The translations under genes were made by a program, and so were the position numbers. The notes beneath the pieces are model-generated. The model was not told where the DNA came from. It worked only from the letters and a program-made list of their open reading frames with translations, and ran no database searches. A stretch of DNA of 64,000 nucleotides, from the NCBI RefSeq assembly GCF_018873765.1, contig NC_057924.1, positions 19,959,542 through 20,023,541 of the forward strand, written 5' to 3'. This DNA comes from Telopea speciosissima (lineage: Eukaryota > Streptophyta > Magnoliopsida > Proteales > Proteaceae). Shown here in pieces: positions 53,098 to 64,000 of the stretch (position 1 is the stretch's first letter; the number at the start of each line of letters is the position of its first letter).

Positions 53098-56000
53098 TTA
53101 GTTCGTCAGCGCCTAAAGGGATGGAGTCGCTCCTCTTTCCAGTGGCTGACTGCAGGGTGTCTCTTGAAGCTACGCAGACTAGGGTGGCCCTCTCTCCGTC
53201 TGATTCGGTGTTCCAACAAGAGGAGAAAGAGTGTCGTTTTTGGCTAAGGCAGGTCTCTTTGGTTAGAGAGGGGGAGATACGACAGAAGTCTAGGGCAACG
53301 TGGCTACACCAGGGCGATAACTGCACTGCATTTTTTCACCGTACCCTTACCTCTCGCCGCAACCTTAATCGCATCAACACCATCCAGAACTCTCATGGTC
53401 TTTGGTTGCAAGCTGAGGATGATATCCGTGATGAGGCAGCAAATTTTTTCTACCTTCCCTTTGGGGGCTCCCCGCCCTTGGTGTGCTCTGCTTTCAACCT
53501 TCCCGTCGATCGCTCCCTCACTCATGAAGAGGGTCTATGGCTTGGTCGCCCTTTTTCGTCGGACGAGATTAAACAGATGGTCTTCTCCTATGATGAAAAC
53601 TCGGCGCCAGGCACTGATGGTTTTAACTCCAGATTTTTCACGGCCACCTGGGATATCACTGGTCCGGCTCTCTGTACAGCTATATAGGATTTTTTTTGTG
53701 AATAAGCGGCTGCTTTCGGAGATTAAGCTTTCCAAGCTGGTTATCATCCCCAAAGGCGACAATCCGTCCTCCTTTTCTGATTATCGGCCAATTGCGGTTA
53801 GCTCTATTTTGTATCGATTTGTTGCTAAGCCTATAGCAAATCGGCTCAAGAGGGTTATCCATCGGCTGGTAGGGAAAAACCAGACGGCTTTTATGACTGG
53901 TGGACACATCTCGGACAATGTTCTTCTATGCCAAGACTTACTCCATGACTACCATAACCCTCTCGGTATGCTGCGGTTTGCTGCGAAGTTGGATCTCAAG
54001 AAGGCGTATGATTCCGTCCATTAGAGTTTTTTGTTCTCGCTTCTCCTACGATTAAACTTTTCGACGAATGTTATTGGGTGGATTGTAGAATGTGTGATAA
54101 ACCCAAGTTTTGTTGTGGTTGTTAATGGCCAACAGTCGCGGATGTTCTCTGGTACACGAGGTCTTAGACAGGGGTGCTCCCTTTCCTTTGCTCTGTTCTC
54201 CATCGTGTTGTAAGTCTTCTCCGATTCGTTAGGAGTGCTTGCTGATTCTGGGCAATTTCAGTTTCATTCTCTATGCGCTCGGCTGGGCATCACTTCCTTG
54301 TGTTTCACTGACGACCTTTTTGTGTTTGGCAAGGCTACGGTGCAAAATGGTGAAGTTCTGCAGCGATGTTTTGATGACTTTTTGCTGCTATCCGGCCTGT
54401 CGCTCAACCACGCCAAGTCTCATGTGTACTATGCCAACTGTGATCCGAATCTCCAGATGCAGATCACTTCAGTGCTTGGTGTTCAGCTGGGCTCCTTTCC
54501 GATTACCTATTTAGGGGTCCCTATCTCATCCAAGAAATTGTGGCCCAATGATTTTGAGGTGCTTACGAAGCGGGTAGAGCGCCGGTTATCATCGTGGATA
54601 GGCTGTGTCTTATCCTTTGCCGGCCATCTGCAGCTAATCCGCTCTGTCCTGTATGGTACTATTTCTTATTGGCTTCAGGTTTTCAAGCTCCCCTCTCGCA
54701 CGGTTTCCCTCCTTGGGCGCCTCATGGCCCGGTTCCTGTGGTTGAGACATTCTGATCATGGCTCGCATAAGGTGGTGTGGCGAACGGTGTGTCTCCCTAA
54801 GGCTGAGGGGGGCCTGGGTCTTCGCCGCCTCGCTGACTTGAATCAGACTTCCTTGATGCATCTTATTTGGAAGACCTCTTCTAACACTGAATCTCGTTGG
54901 GTGGATTTTGTGTCTTCGCGATGGCTGCGGCATCATTCCATATGGTCTCTACCGAGGCCTTTGACTTGTTCTGCTACTTGGAAGGCCATCTTGGACACTC
55001 GGCCTGTTGCCTTGCGTTGCTCTCGGGTCCTCCTCCATGATGGGCACAGGACGCTGCTATGGCATGATCCTTGGCTCGATGGGGGCCTTTTGTCTCAGCT
55101 GGGTCTGCTGCTTGCCCCTGCTGTTGGCCGTGATTTTTTTGCCCCTGTCTGTTCCATACCACAACGTCTTCCCTACCCTCCGACTGATCCTGCTATGTTC
55201 TCTCGATGGCCTGAGATATCTGCAGCTAGAACCTTCACCTGTCTGCAGGAAGACACTATGGTGTGGACAACAACCCCCTCAGGCCGGTTCTCGATCCAGT
55301 TTGCGTGGAATGCCGTTCACTCCTCCCAGCCTGAAGTTCCTTGGCATCAACTAATCTGGGCAGCTTCAAATCACCCACGGTTTGCCTTTATTACTCGGCT
55401 GGCAGCCAAGGAAGCGCTCACTCTTTGGACCAGGGCTGCAAATTGGGGGATTACTACCGAGCGAGCTTGCTACCTATGCAATAGGGTGATGAGACTTTTG
55501 ACCATTTGTTCTTTAGGTGCTCCTATACGAGGGCGATCTGGCAAGCGCTCCTCAAGCTGTGCGGCTACAACCGTGCACCCCTTGATTCGTGGCCGGGCGA
55601 ACTCGGCTGGGTTAGTGCTCATTTCATTGGCAGAACACTTGTGGATCATATTAAGAAGTTCTGTTTTTGTGCTACCATCTATCGCATCTGGGCTGAGCGC
55701 AACAGCCGCGCCTTCCAAAATGTGGCACACCATTTCACGGTTGTTGTCTCCTTTGTGGTAGAGGATGCCAAGGGTAAGTTCTCTATCCATGACCAGGCGA
55801 CGCCTGATACCCCCTCCTCTCGTGCCTTCCTCGAGAGGTGGCGCATTTCATCCTCTTTCACCCTCGCCACTGGTACCCCCCATGCTTGGCTGGCCCTGCC
55901 GGCTGGTTGGTTAGCCATTAACTACGATGGATCCGTCCGTGCATAGGGCAGTGGGTTTGGAGCTATCGGCCGTAATCACCTGGGCCAGCAGGTTTTTGCT

Positions 56001-56455
56001 ATTGCCGGCGGGGCCACAGATCGAAGCATTCTACAGATGGAGTTATGGGCTGTTCGTGCTGGTCTTCGAAAGGCCCTGAACCTTGGATCGAGCTACATTG
56101 TGTGCATTTCAAACTCTCTCCTGGCCATACAGATTATTAATGGGTCTGTGGCAGTGCCGTGGGGCGTCTTCCATGTTGTGCATGATATCTGGGACCTCTG
56201 CCACTCTTTCACCTCTATTAGGTTCCAGTTTCATGTCAGGGAAACCAACTTTTGTGCTGACTATCTTGCCAGCTTCCTTCACACCCCCCAGGAAATTCAT
56301 TTTTGTGTGCATAGCTTACCTTCGGATCTTGTGAATCTTGTGCAGAAGGATGCTCAAGGGCATCGGTATTTTAGGATGTAATCTCTTAAGGTAGGATGCA
56401 AGTCCTACCCTCTAGTATCTTCTAATATATTCCTTTCCTTTCTCCCCAAAAAAAA
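53082..56455 (+). mobile_element. L1-type LINE, long 5'-truncated ORF2 with RNase H
   Basis: Plus-strand plant L1 ORF2 lacking the endonuclease. Present in order: the region before the RT (QKSRATWLHQGDNCTAFFH, 53290), RT fingers and palm (SAPGTDGFN; KLSKLVIIPKGDNPSSFSDYRPI; LVGKNQTAFM; LDLKKAYDSV; GTRGLRQGCSLS), the catalytic block as LCFTDDLFVF (F-T-D-D where F-A-D-D is usual), the thumb region (GCVLSFAGHLQLIRSVL), zf-RVT (about 55260-55530), RNase H (INYDGSVRA, later ETNFCADYLASF, to 56381), and an A-tail at 56449-56460. Stops at about 53685, 54022, 54211 and 55944 and a frame slip near 55490 inactivate it. It is the same type as the LINE at 17053-19089, and the two share the zf-RVT and RNase H order. 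Confidence 0.92.
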
Positions 56456-56599
56456 AAAAGAGAGTAAATCATTTTTATGTTAATACACTTAATATTTAAG
56501 GAAGCTTAAATCGGGTCAGCAATTATGGTTGCAACCGTTACTATTGTTTTAAGGGCCATTATCTTATTTCCTTTTCCCGTTTGTTTCCTCCTAAGATGT

Positions 56600-57120
56600 C
56601 TTAAAAATGAAAAATTTATCATAATCAGTTTTTATGATAAATTTGTTTCTGGCTCTCTTAGTCAATTTGAATCAAATCACTCTTTCATATTGGAGCATCC
56701 AAAGGCCTCTGTTGAACATGGCCATGACACCTCAAACGACTTTCTCGTAGCTTATCATGTATTGGAGCTACCTTCAAATTAACTCTAATATAATCATATT
56801 TTACTTTAACCTTCCTAGTTTTGGCACTCATCAATCTCAACAGTCCACATCATACATCATATATAGTTGGTCGTATGATTGTCTTATAAAATTTTTCTTT
56901 AAGTTTTAAAAGAATAACGCCGATCAAACAGTACTCCAGACACACCTCTCCACTTCATCCATCCTAATTCAATTCTTTGTGAAACCTCGTCCTCTATATC
57001 ACCCACCTTATCTATGATTGAAACCATATACCTAAAATAATTATTTTGCAGAATCTCTCTTTCATCAATTTTCACCATCTCATTATCCATCCTAGTGCGG
57101 GGAAGTGTAGGAGATTTCAT
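56600..57120 (-). mobile_element. RTE-type LINE fragment
   Basis: The minus strand reads NYFRYMVSIIDKVGDIEDEVSQRI, then GWMKWRGVSGVLFDRR and, after a frame change, KEKFYKTIIRPT, LRESRLRCHGHVQ and RPLDAPI. This is the C-terminal part of RTE-like reverse transcriptases of plants, known from memory as FRYLGSII...GWxKWR...GVLCDR and RLRWFGHVQRRP. Only the end of the reading frame is present, and it is broken by stops. Confidence 0.8.
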
Positions 57121-57347
57121 TCTACCCTAGCGACTGAGAACCTTTTCCCTTGATTAAATTAGATTTTAAAATTTTATATGTGACTAATCTAGATGATGTG
57201 CTATCTATCAAACGGTTAGAATTGTCATATCATTTTTCCACTTGGCACAATGAGGATGTCGTTCATATATACATGTAAGAAAATCTTAAACTTATACTTT
57301 ATATAAGATATCTCTCTAGCATATTTTATGTCTTATTATTGAACATG

Positions 57348-57534
57348 GAAAGAGAATGCCACCCGGTCGTGCAGGGCATGCTGCCCTTGCACCCTGAGAT
57401 AGAGGCACATGAAATGACCGTCGCACCCCCTGAAACCCTAGAAATGATTAGGGGTGCGACAGTCATTTCACGTGCCCCTATGTAACGGCGAAGGGGAGGC
57501 GTGTCTGGTGCGATCGGGTGGCGTTCTTTCTCCC
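57348..57534. repeat. Hairpin repeat, GCCGCCCTTGCG family
   Basis: GAAAGAGAATGCCACCCGGTCG-type left end opposes CGATCGGGTGGCGTTC, with inner arms GAGGCACATGAAATGACCGTCGC / GCGACAGTCATTTCACGTGCCCC. It is the closest sister of 48462-48647, sharing the same outer GAGAATGCCACCCGGTCG. Confidence 0.8.
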
Positions 57535-57724
57535 TATTGAATATTAAAATTCTTTCCCCTCCTATAAAATTCTAATTGCATCATTTTTAACTAGGAAAAA
57601 AAAAAGAATTGAGCAAATATAACAATGGGCAAGGGGGTAAAAAAACCAAACACAATTGATGAGGTTGGGGGAGGATGTTGTATGATGGCCTTGATCTTGA
57701 TTTTTTATTTTTGTTTGAGGAAAA

Positions 57725-57882
57725 GAAGGCTGCTAGGCTGTGTGGTGCTTGCACCTAGACGCAGAAAGAGCAAAATGTCTGCACTGTCCCCATGAAATGA
57801 AAAATTCTACCCTTGTTGGATGCCTCCGCATACTCTCGTTGGCCCCTGCACTGTTGCAAAAAACATACAGCCTAGCAGCGAT
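57725..57882. repeat. Hairpin repeat, GGCTGCTAGGCTGT family, copy 1
   Basis: GAAGGCTGCTAGGCTGTGTGG opposes CATACAGCCTAGCAGCGATC. The inner pairing is weak and the middle holds TGTTGGATGCCTCCGCAT. A second member with the same ends and the TGTTGGATGCGCCCGCAT middle is at 58208-58375. Confidence 0.7.
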
Positions 57883-58207
57883 CCCCTCTATAATCTACTA
57901 CTTGATATGCAAGCTTCTTGTGGAAGATTTGTATCCATGGCAACCTCAACAATAAGCATTTTCTTACCTGTGGCGTAGTTATGTAGGGAGGGATAAGTAT
58001 CTCTCCACCACCTTTGCCCATAGACCATGGTTTCTCTGCCATGTGGATGCTAATTCGGAGGTTAAAGTTCTGAATATTGGATGGCTGGATTAAAGTCTGA
58101 TCCAACATGTCTCTATTTTCAATGGTGAATCATTTACCTTGTTGAGTTTTTTACTTTTCAGTTTTCTACTCTTACAATATCACAAATAATATAAAATTAA
58201 GAAAAAA
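57883..58207. other. No gene seen
   Basis: Spacer between the two hairpin sisters. Short frames on both strands have no support. Confidence 0.5.
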
Positions 58208-58375
58208 GAAGGCTGCTAGGTTATTAGGCCACGTCACACAGTAACGAGTGCCCATACATAGGAAGGGAGAAATGACGGCCCTACTTCTTGTGAAATAAAA
58301 AAAATCTTGTTCTTGTTGGATGCGCCCGCATTGAACCCCATGCTGATGCAAGGGTCATGTAGCCTGACAGCAATC
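58208..58375. repeat. Hairpin repeat, GGCTGCTAGGCTGT family, copy 2
   Basis: GAAGGCTGCTAGGTTATTAGGCC opposes TCATGTAGCCTGACAGCAATC. The middle TGTTGGATGCGCCCGCATTG matches copy 1. The copies are about 480 bp apart in the same orientation. Confidence 0.7.
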
Positions 58376-59141
58376 ATTTCTCATAAAAATAAGTCCTGAA
58401 AGTGTATTTGTCTTCATATAAAGGACCTTGGGTTGTCTAATGTTGTGCCAGACTCCTTAGCCTAGAAGACCCTGTCAATACCGTGTATGATAGTGTGGTT
58501 AAATTCCATTTCGTGACCAATCGAAAATTTTGATCGAATCTCACCTTGCCTTTACTCTAATCCTCCAATCATATACTAAAAAAAATGAATAATTGTTAAC
58601 ATGCTGCAAGAGAAATTTATAAAAAAAAAAAAAACCAATAGCATTGTGTAACAAAAATATATTTTATTGGGTTGGACCACACAATAAGCTAGCCCAACAC
58701 CCCACATGAGAATCCACACTAAAATAAAATTTAAATATTTAAAGTAAACAAAAATCCTTGCACATTATTGGTTGTAGTTAGAACTGTCCTACTATCAAGT
58801 TAACATTTTCATATCTTCCCATGAAAAAGACCATTTCAGAAAAATCTTACCAAAAAAAAATCCAGAAAAATCAAACCAAAAAAAATTAATAATAATAAAT
58901 TTTAACTTGATATCTCAGTGTGGCTATTTTTCTTGCACGGAACTTAGCGCTTACTAAAGGCCGATGGGCTATCGATCCACACGACTCACTAGGGTTGGGT
59001 GTCAGTGAATTATCATAAGGCATGCTGAGCCAAATCCACGCTTCAACGAGACTTTTAGTGCGACCCTAGTAAATGGAGCTGAAAGATGTACGGTCAAGCC
59101 GTCAAGAGGAATCCGACTGCGGGACCTCCTCTTCCTAGGAT
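58376..59141. other. No gene seen
   Basis: AT-rich spacer with several A-tracts (58581-58587, 58620-58634, 58850-58860). No coding or repeat structure was recognised. Confidence 0.5.
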
Positions 59142-59303
59142 CTTTATCTCCTGTGGTTTTTTGTTTGGTATAGTTCCCATAATTCCTCTCATAGGAGATG
59201 AAAATGACTACTTTACCCCTTGAACATACTGTCTGAGTGGGGTCCATCCCTTCTTATTAGAGGTACTAGGGAACTATATCAGGTAGAGAATCGCAGGAGA
59301 TAA
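59142..59303. repeat. Hairpin repeat, GTTCCCTAGTGCCTCT family, copy A
   Basis: TTATCTCCTGTGGTT with TATAGTTCCCATAATTCCTCT opposes AGAGGTACTAGGGAACTATA with ATCGCAGGAGATAA. It is a sister of 36722-36883 and of the copy that follows 24 bases later. Confidence 0.8.
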
Positions 59304-59326
59304 TTTTTCCTCTCCCTGATCGAATT

Positions 59327-59490
59327 TTTATTGTATGCGGTTCCCTGACCAGTGTGGTTCCCTAGTACCTCTCACAAGAGAGGGGTGGACCCCACCCGGG
59401 TAGAGTGTTTGGTCAGGTGTCTTAGGTGGGTCCCACCCCCTCTTGTGAGAGGCACTAGGGAACCGCACCAATCAAGAACCGTAAACAATA
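59327..59490. repeat. Hairpin repeat, GTTCCCTAGTGCCTCT family, copy B
   Basis: TATTGTATGCGGTTCCCTGACC and GTGGTTCCCTAGTACCTCTCAC, then AAGAGAGGGGTGG, oppose CCACCCCCTCTTGTGAGAGGC, ACTAGGGAACCGCACC and GAACCGTAAACAATA. The stem is almost continuous. The right end is followed by ACGATTCCTCCC. Confidence 0.85.
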
Positions 59491-59519
59491 ACGATTCCTC
59501 CCTGACCCTTTTTATCCTA

Positions 59520-59905
59520 TGCTCCCAAGACCTCAGTGGTATAGGCAACCAGGGAGAGAACGATAGTACATTCAATGGCATCAAGATCAGGAATAGATCA
59601 ATGTCCCTATCTCACCTCCTTTTTGTGGATGACTCCCTCTTGTTTTCGGAAGTTAAACTTCAAGAGATCTTTAATTTGAAGCAATGCATGGATATATATT
59701 TTAGGGTGCGTGGGCAAGCCATTAATTTGAAGAAATCTAGCTTGTGTATTAGCCCCAACACAGCTCCTCGACTAGAGCACTGGTTCTAAAAAATCCTCAA
59801 AATTTCATATGGGGATGGACCTTCCAAGTACCTTGGTCTCCCAACTGACTTTGGGGTGTCAAAAGCGGATCTCTTTCATTCCATCAGTGACAAAATATTG
59901 GGTAA
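59520..59905 (+). mobile_element. LINE fragment, reverse-transcriptase palm
   Basis: The plus strand reads GIKIRNRSMSLSHLLFVDDSLLF (59577-59645; F-V-D-D is the catalytic block), then INLKKSSLCISPNT and, after a stop near 59788 and a frame change, SKYLGLPTDFGVSKADLFHSISDKILG. This is the palm-to-thumb part of an L1-type reverse transcriptase, of a lineage different from the two longer LINEs in the window. Both flanks end abruptly. Confidence 0.8.
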
Positions 59906-60357
59906 TTGTATTACAATTTCTTACAAACAATTCCAATTACACAAATTGTAATAGAATAGCTCACGCAGTAGAAACTAGGCTGTTGTTATTTGACCTTTGG
60001 CTGAAATGAGAAGAAAAAATTTTGAATTCGATGTTGAGTCACACCCATAATAACTTGAACAAATTGCGAATAGAATTGAGGTTGAGTCATACTTGTGGTG
60101 CTGTCTTTAAGGTAATTGATGCCCCCTACTGCCAAGGATTGTTCTGCACCACTATTTCCAAGATAAAACAACCTCCAACTAGAAGACAAATAAGTTCTTC
60201 TAGTCCCTAGTAGGAGCCAAAAGCTTCAGCACCGCAAACCTCTAACCTTATACAGACTTAGAAGAAAAGAGGGGAATGAAAAATAAACCTCATATCCTTG
60301 CAATGTATAGGCATAGATATATATCAAAGATATATATTTTGTAATGTATTTGGCTGG
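59906..60357. other. No gene seen
   Basis: Left flank of the LTR element. Short frames only, with an AT-rich run (ATATATATCAAAGATATATATTT-like, about 60317-60339) shortly before the LTR. Confidence 0.5.
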
Positions 60358-61568
60358 TGTAGACACCAATTTTTATTACCCCCTGATTGGCAATGATGAC
60401 AACAGGACATGGACGATGGACCACGTACTTTCCCTCTTTCTTGACCTAAGATACCTGACCCATAAGCCCAAGAACCATTATGAACACAAAATGACCTATT
60501 TTAGGCCCAAAAACAAGGGAAAAGTGGTATTGCGCTCCCACGACACCGTGTGCTCCTTGCTACGGCACCGTGGGGACGTGTATTTGATTTCTAAGGTGCC
60601 ATGAAGGGGTGTGACATCATCCTACTGACGTCATACACGATGCTGTGGAAAAGTCTCCCACGGCACCGTGGAGGACTTATTTGACCAGTGGTGAGAGTCC
60701 CCCTCCCTTATTTTTCAAGGATTTTCGGGTAGAGAGACCCTCCCCAAGTGATTTCTACCCCTCCTTTCTCCATCGTCACCCTCCTTTCTCCTCTTTCTTT
60801 TATGAGAGTGTGAGTGAGTGAAGCCTTCTCTGGTGTGGATAGATCCTTTGATTATCCCTCCAAGCATAGAGCATTTCCGCTCCTAGGCGTTGTTATCCCG
60901 TCAGTGTACAGCTAACAGTTAAAACCCCTTTATTATAGACATTATTCTTTCTGTTTGCTCCCCACCAAATCACTTGAAAGAACCGTTGCTCTACCCAGAA
61001 GGAATTGGTGTCAGCCCATTCGTCCATCTCCCCTGAGCCAAGGGAATATAATCGTACAGGTATAATTACTGCATTCTCATCATTCCAATGTAGTCCTTTC
61101 GTATTTCATCGTTTTAGTATACATTTTTCATATATGTAATATAGTTTATTATGTTCTAATTTAATTTACAACGCCTGAATGTAGTTCATAATATCCTCCA
61201 TCCCCGTAATAAAAGAAAGAGAACATTCGTCCTTATGTAGCATCTAATACAGTGAGACCGGCTTCGGCCGAGTGAGGTGGGTGCCTAGCACCTTCCCACA
61301 CTCGTAACCTGACCCCTTATCCGAACCTTTGGTCAGACCATATGGAGTCACGTAGTCCGATTCCATTCACAACGGATAGGGCTACACTTAATGGGTCCTA
61401 GGCCCTAACCCTAGGTGGCGACTTCACATTATGTTAGCATATTTTAATGCATGATCCCAATCCCCATTTATCAATATTATACATTGACAACATCATCCAT
61501 ACCAATATAAACGGTCCCCAAGAAGGCTGCGGAAACCTCGTTAGAGACCGAGGACCATGGTACTTACA
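60358..61568 (+). repeat. 5' LTR of the element at the right edge
   Basis: It starts TGTAGACACCAATTTTTATT, a common plant Ty3/gypsy LTR beginning, and ends GGTACTTACA. It is followed by GTGGCGACTTCACTAGGGAG, the usual leader start for this group. It is 1211 bp long. The segment around 60535-60680 has CACGGCACCGTG-type inverted words (CACGACACCGTG, CACGGCACCGTGG). Confidence 0.85.
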
Positions 61569-62979
61569 GTGGCGACTTCACTAGGGAGATGGGTTGACAA
61601 ACGTCCACTCGAGGTCAAACTTTCTAAATAGATGCTACCAATAAATGATAGAATGTTCTCTCCAAATTATTGTGTAAAAAAAAATAATAATAATAATAAT
61701 AAATACTATAATATGTTTTTCTGGCTAACCCCTGTGTGTACTAACCGCATCATGCATAGTGCTCAAAGTGAAATCAAACGGCGAGGGTACTCCCTGTCGT
61801 TCCTTTACCCCCGGGGAGGTGAGACATGTCATACTAAGTACTATGAGATCGGATGATAACCGCTTCCTATACTACTTTCTTGCACACACACACATACACA
61901 CACACCGCATGGGAACCCCTTTTACCCCCGTAGTTAGTCGTTGGACCCCATGAGTAGTCATGGGTAATTCGCGGCGAAGCTACAGCCCTTGATATTTACT
62001 GTACGAGTTTAGCATCACCAGCGAGGGTTTTCGCTAGTGTGCTGTGGAGTGCTTTCGCCACTCAAAAAAAGCACTAGCTCGATTACTCTAAGTTTGTGTG
62101 ACCTATTCTCCAGGTATATCAAAAGAGCCACATGCCTACAATTCACGATCACGAGTGATAGGTATATCGGTTCTGTCAAGGGTGACCTTGTTCTGTCCTA
62201 AGGAAGCCTACCTATTGCATGCATCATGTAGGAAAATAGACCATACATGATTAAGATATGTCACAAACTAACCCTTGTTAGTTGTAAGGAGAACCGAGTT
62301 TAGGGTTGTTCGATGATTAATCTGGGTTCAATACGAGATGCCATCCAAAGTAAGGGATTCCATAGTCCCGCGATGGTCCCTCAGAGAGAAAAATGGAAGC
62401 CCGCTTCCATACGATGGAACCTTACATGTCCCTCGAAATAAAGGCGTCTCATGTTGACTCCAGGCATAATCTTCAATAATCCGACAACTAGGGTTTTTCT
62501 TTTAATTGTTATTTCTGTTTGCAAAAAAATAAAATAATAAGAAAATAAAAAAAAATTATGAAAATATATATACTTGGGCAATGACGGCATTCGAAACCTG
62601 CATTCAGAAAGGTCCAACTGAGGTTCTGATAATGGTTTTGATTACTTGAACCAAACAAAAAAAAAGGAGGAAATGTTGTTAATAAGAAGATAATAATAAC
62701 AAAAAAAAAAAGAAAATGATAAAATACAAAGAAAAATAATGATAAAAAAATAAAAAAAATAAAAAAGAGTTAAAACAGAAAAAAATTGTTGAATAAGATT
62801 TATTCCTTCTTAGGATCTGAACTAGATCTTCTTTTCTTTTTCGTAGAAGCACAATTCCGTCCTCTCCCATCTGGATCCGACGCGATGGAAAGCTGACTCA
62901 AGCCGGCCCATCATTTTCCCCAAGCTCCCCATTCTCCTCTCATTCCTTTAGTTCATCGTCTGAGATATCGTTTGTAAAC

Positions 62980-63845
62980 AACATGGATCCTACGGAGGAT
63001 CACTTGTCTGAAAGTCATGTCGAACATCGAGTAGATAGGCTGCAGGCAGACATGACCAAAATGCGGTAGCTCATGGAACAACTAGTGCAGTCAGTCAATG
63101 AACTCTCTAAGGGCAGATCCGTATCCAGACCAATGGAGTAGGAGGTCCGGAAAACCAACTCTGCAACCCCCAAGACTCCAATCACCATATTGGTGGAGGA
63201 AGGGGATGATAGTTGTCCTACGGAGCCTCCCGAAACAGAAAGAGAGAAGAAGATGAGAGAAAAGGTAGCCGAACTGGAAGTGGTTGTCAAAGGAAAAGTC
63301 AAAGAAAAAGATGAAGAGGACCTAGTGTTCTTTCCCGAAGGAAAAATTCCTGAAGATTTCAAGTGAAAATTGGACAAGTTCGATGGGTCAGGAGATCCTA
63401 GAGCTCATCTCAAGATTTTCGCCACCATTGTCAGATCGTGGGGACTTTCTGAAAACCAAATGGGTCAGGCGTTCTTGTATTCTTTGCCTGGATCTGCTTT
63501 GAGGTGATTAACACAGCTCGATCACACTCAAACCCAATCATGGACCTCTATGGTTAAAGCATTCAATAAGAAATACTCATACAATACCGAGATGGATATT
63601 ACTCAAAGAGAATTGGAGACCTTGAGGCAAGAACCAAGTGAAGAGTTTTCAACTACATCATGAGGTTCAGAGAAAAGGCTACAAAGATGTGGAATTGCCC
63701 TACTGAAGAGGAACAGGTCGAGATATTGTTAGAAAATCTATACGGAGAGTACCGTGAGAAGATATACTACCAGCATATCAAGACATTTGATGCCCTTATG
63801 ACAATTGGGAAGAAGATTGAAGACAAGATCTTCAAAGAAAGGTAG
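62980..63845 (+). pseudogene. gag region of the element at the right edge
   Basis: A plus-strand acidic and Lys-rich N-terminal part is followed by the retrotransposon-gag fold: KLDKFDGSGDPRAHLKIF, then SENQMGQAFLYSLPGSALR, then DITQRELETLRQEP and PTEEEQVEILLENLYGEYREKI. It differs clearly from the DHINY/RAFPSSLKGA gag of the Tat-type elements, so this is another lineage. It is a broken fossil. Confidence 0.8.
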
Positions 63846-64000
63846 AATCAGAGTATGACCCGTGAGGCCTTAGGAAGCTATTTGACAAGGAAGAGTCCAA
63901 GAGCCAAATGAGGAAATGCGGCAGGGACGAGCAACCAAGCGGCAGAAGTCCAGGTGGTAACCGTAGGATCCACCCCTCTTGTGATCCAAACTGAACCTGA

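Larger units (their letters stand above)
60358..64000 (+). mobile_element. Ty3/gypsy LTR retrotransposon, 5' part (continues past the window)
   Basis: Plus-strand element with a 5' LTR (60358-61568), primer-site region (from 61569), a long leader with AT-rich tracts (about 61600-62900) and gag (about 62980-63845). The rest lies beyond the window. Gag has a few breaks in the part seen, so this copy is probably dead. Its age cannot be judged without the other LTR. Confidence 0.85.

Noticed and set aside
60535-60680. Another independent hairpin repeat
   Set aside because: The CACCGTG inverted words lie well inside the LTR at the right edge and are loosely spaced, so they are treated as part of that LTR.

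Overview
The window is nuclear DNA of a flowering plant. The evidence is intronless EP1-type bulb-lectin genes, agenet-domain genes, a trihelix transcription-factor relic, Au-type SINEs, plant L1 and RTE LINEs, and a Ty3/gypsy element of the Tat type. The species cannot be fixed from the sequence. An early-diverging eudicot or magnoliid would fit the divergent mix of repeats, but that is only an impression. Host-type DNA is AT-rich; the LTR elements are GC-rich.

Layout. (1) 1-1.4 kb: remains of LTR retrotransposons. (2) 1.7-13.3 kb: one long minus-strand Tat-type Ty3/gypsy fossil with both LTRs, two RNase H domains, a tandem-repeat tract behind integrase and an extra plus-strand coding-like block before the 3' LTR. 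(3) 13.3-15.1 kb: remnants, including an exon-like piece that was not recognised. (4) About 15.1-47.8 kb: a large, old inverted duplication. The left arm (15.1-34.2) and right arm (36.9-47.8) carry the same sequences in mirror order: Au SINE, hairpin repeat, agenet gene, satellite-like intergenic DNA, SINE, EP1 gene. A broken Ty3/gypsy remnant sits in the centre. The arms are roughly 90% alike in coding sequence, and each has its own later insertions, so each arm preserves empty sites for insertions in the other. (5) 48.7-50.1 kb: a 1.4-kb Pack-MULE with about 200-bp terminal inverted repeats and a perfect 9-bp target duplication, carrying a third, broken agenet copy. (6) 53-57 kb: an almost complete but dead L1-type LINE ORF2 with RNase H, then an RTE-type fragment. 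(7) 57-60 kb: hairpin repeats and a LINE fragment. (8) 60.4 kb to the end: LTR, leader and gag of another Ty3/gypsy element that runs off the window.

Likely living host genes are four: two EP1-like secreted glycoproteins (30.87-32.22 minus, 38.54-39.88 plus, head-to-head) and two small agenet proteins (21.93-22.49 plus, 43.98-44.53 minus). All four have a TATA-like box and an AATAAA signal at matching places in both arms.

The most unusual theme is a crowd of about twenty short (about 120-210 bp) near-palindromic repeats of at least ten unrelated sequence families. Many share the same type of terminus (ATCCTCT...AGAGGAT). Several are present in one arm of the inverted duplication and absent from the other, so they moved or were lost after it formed. 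All coordinates and identities are by eye; no alignment or database search was possible.
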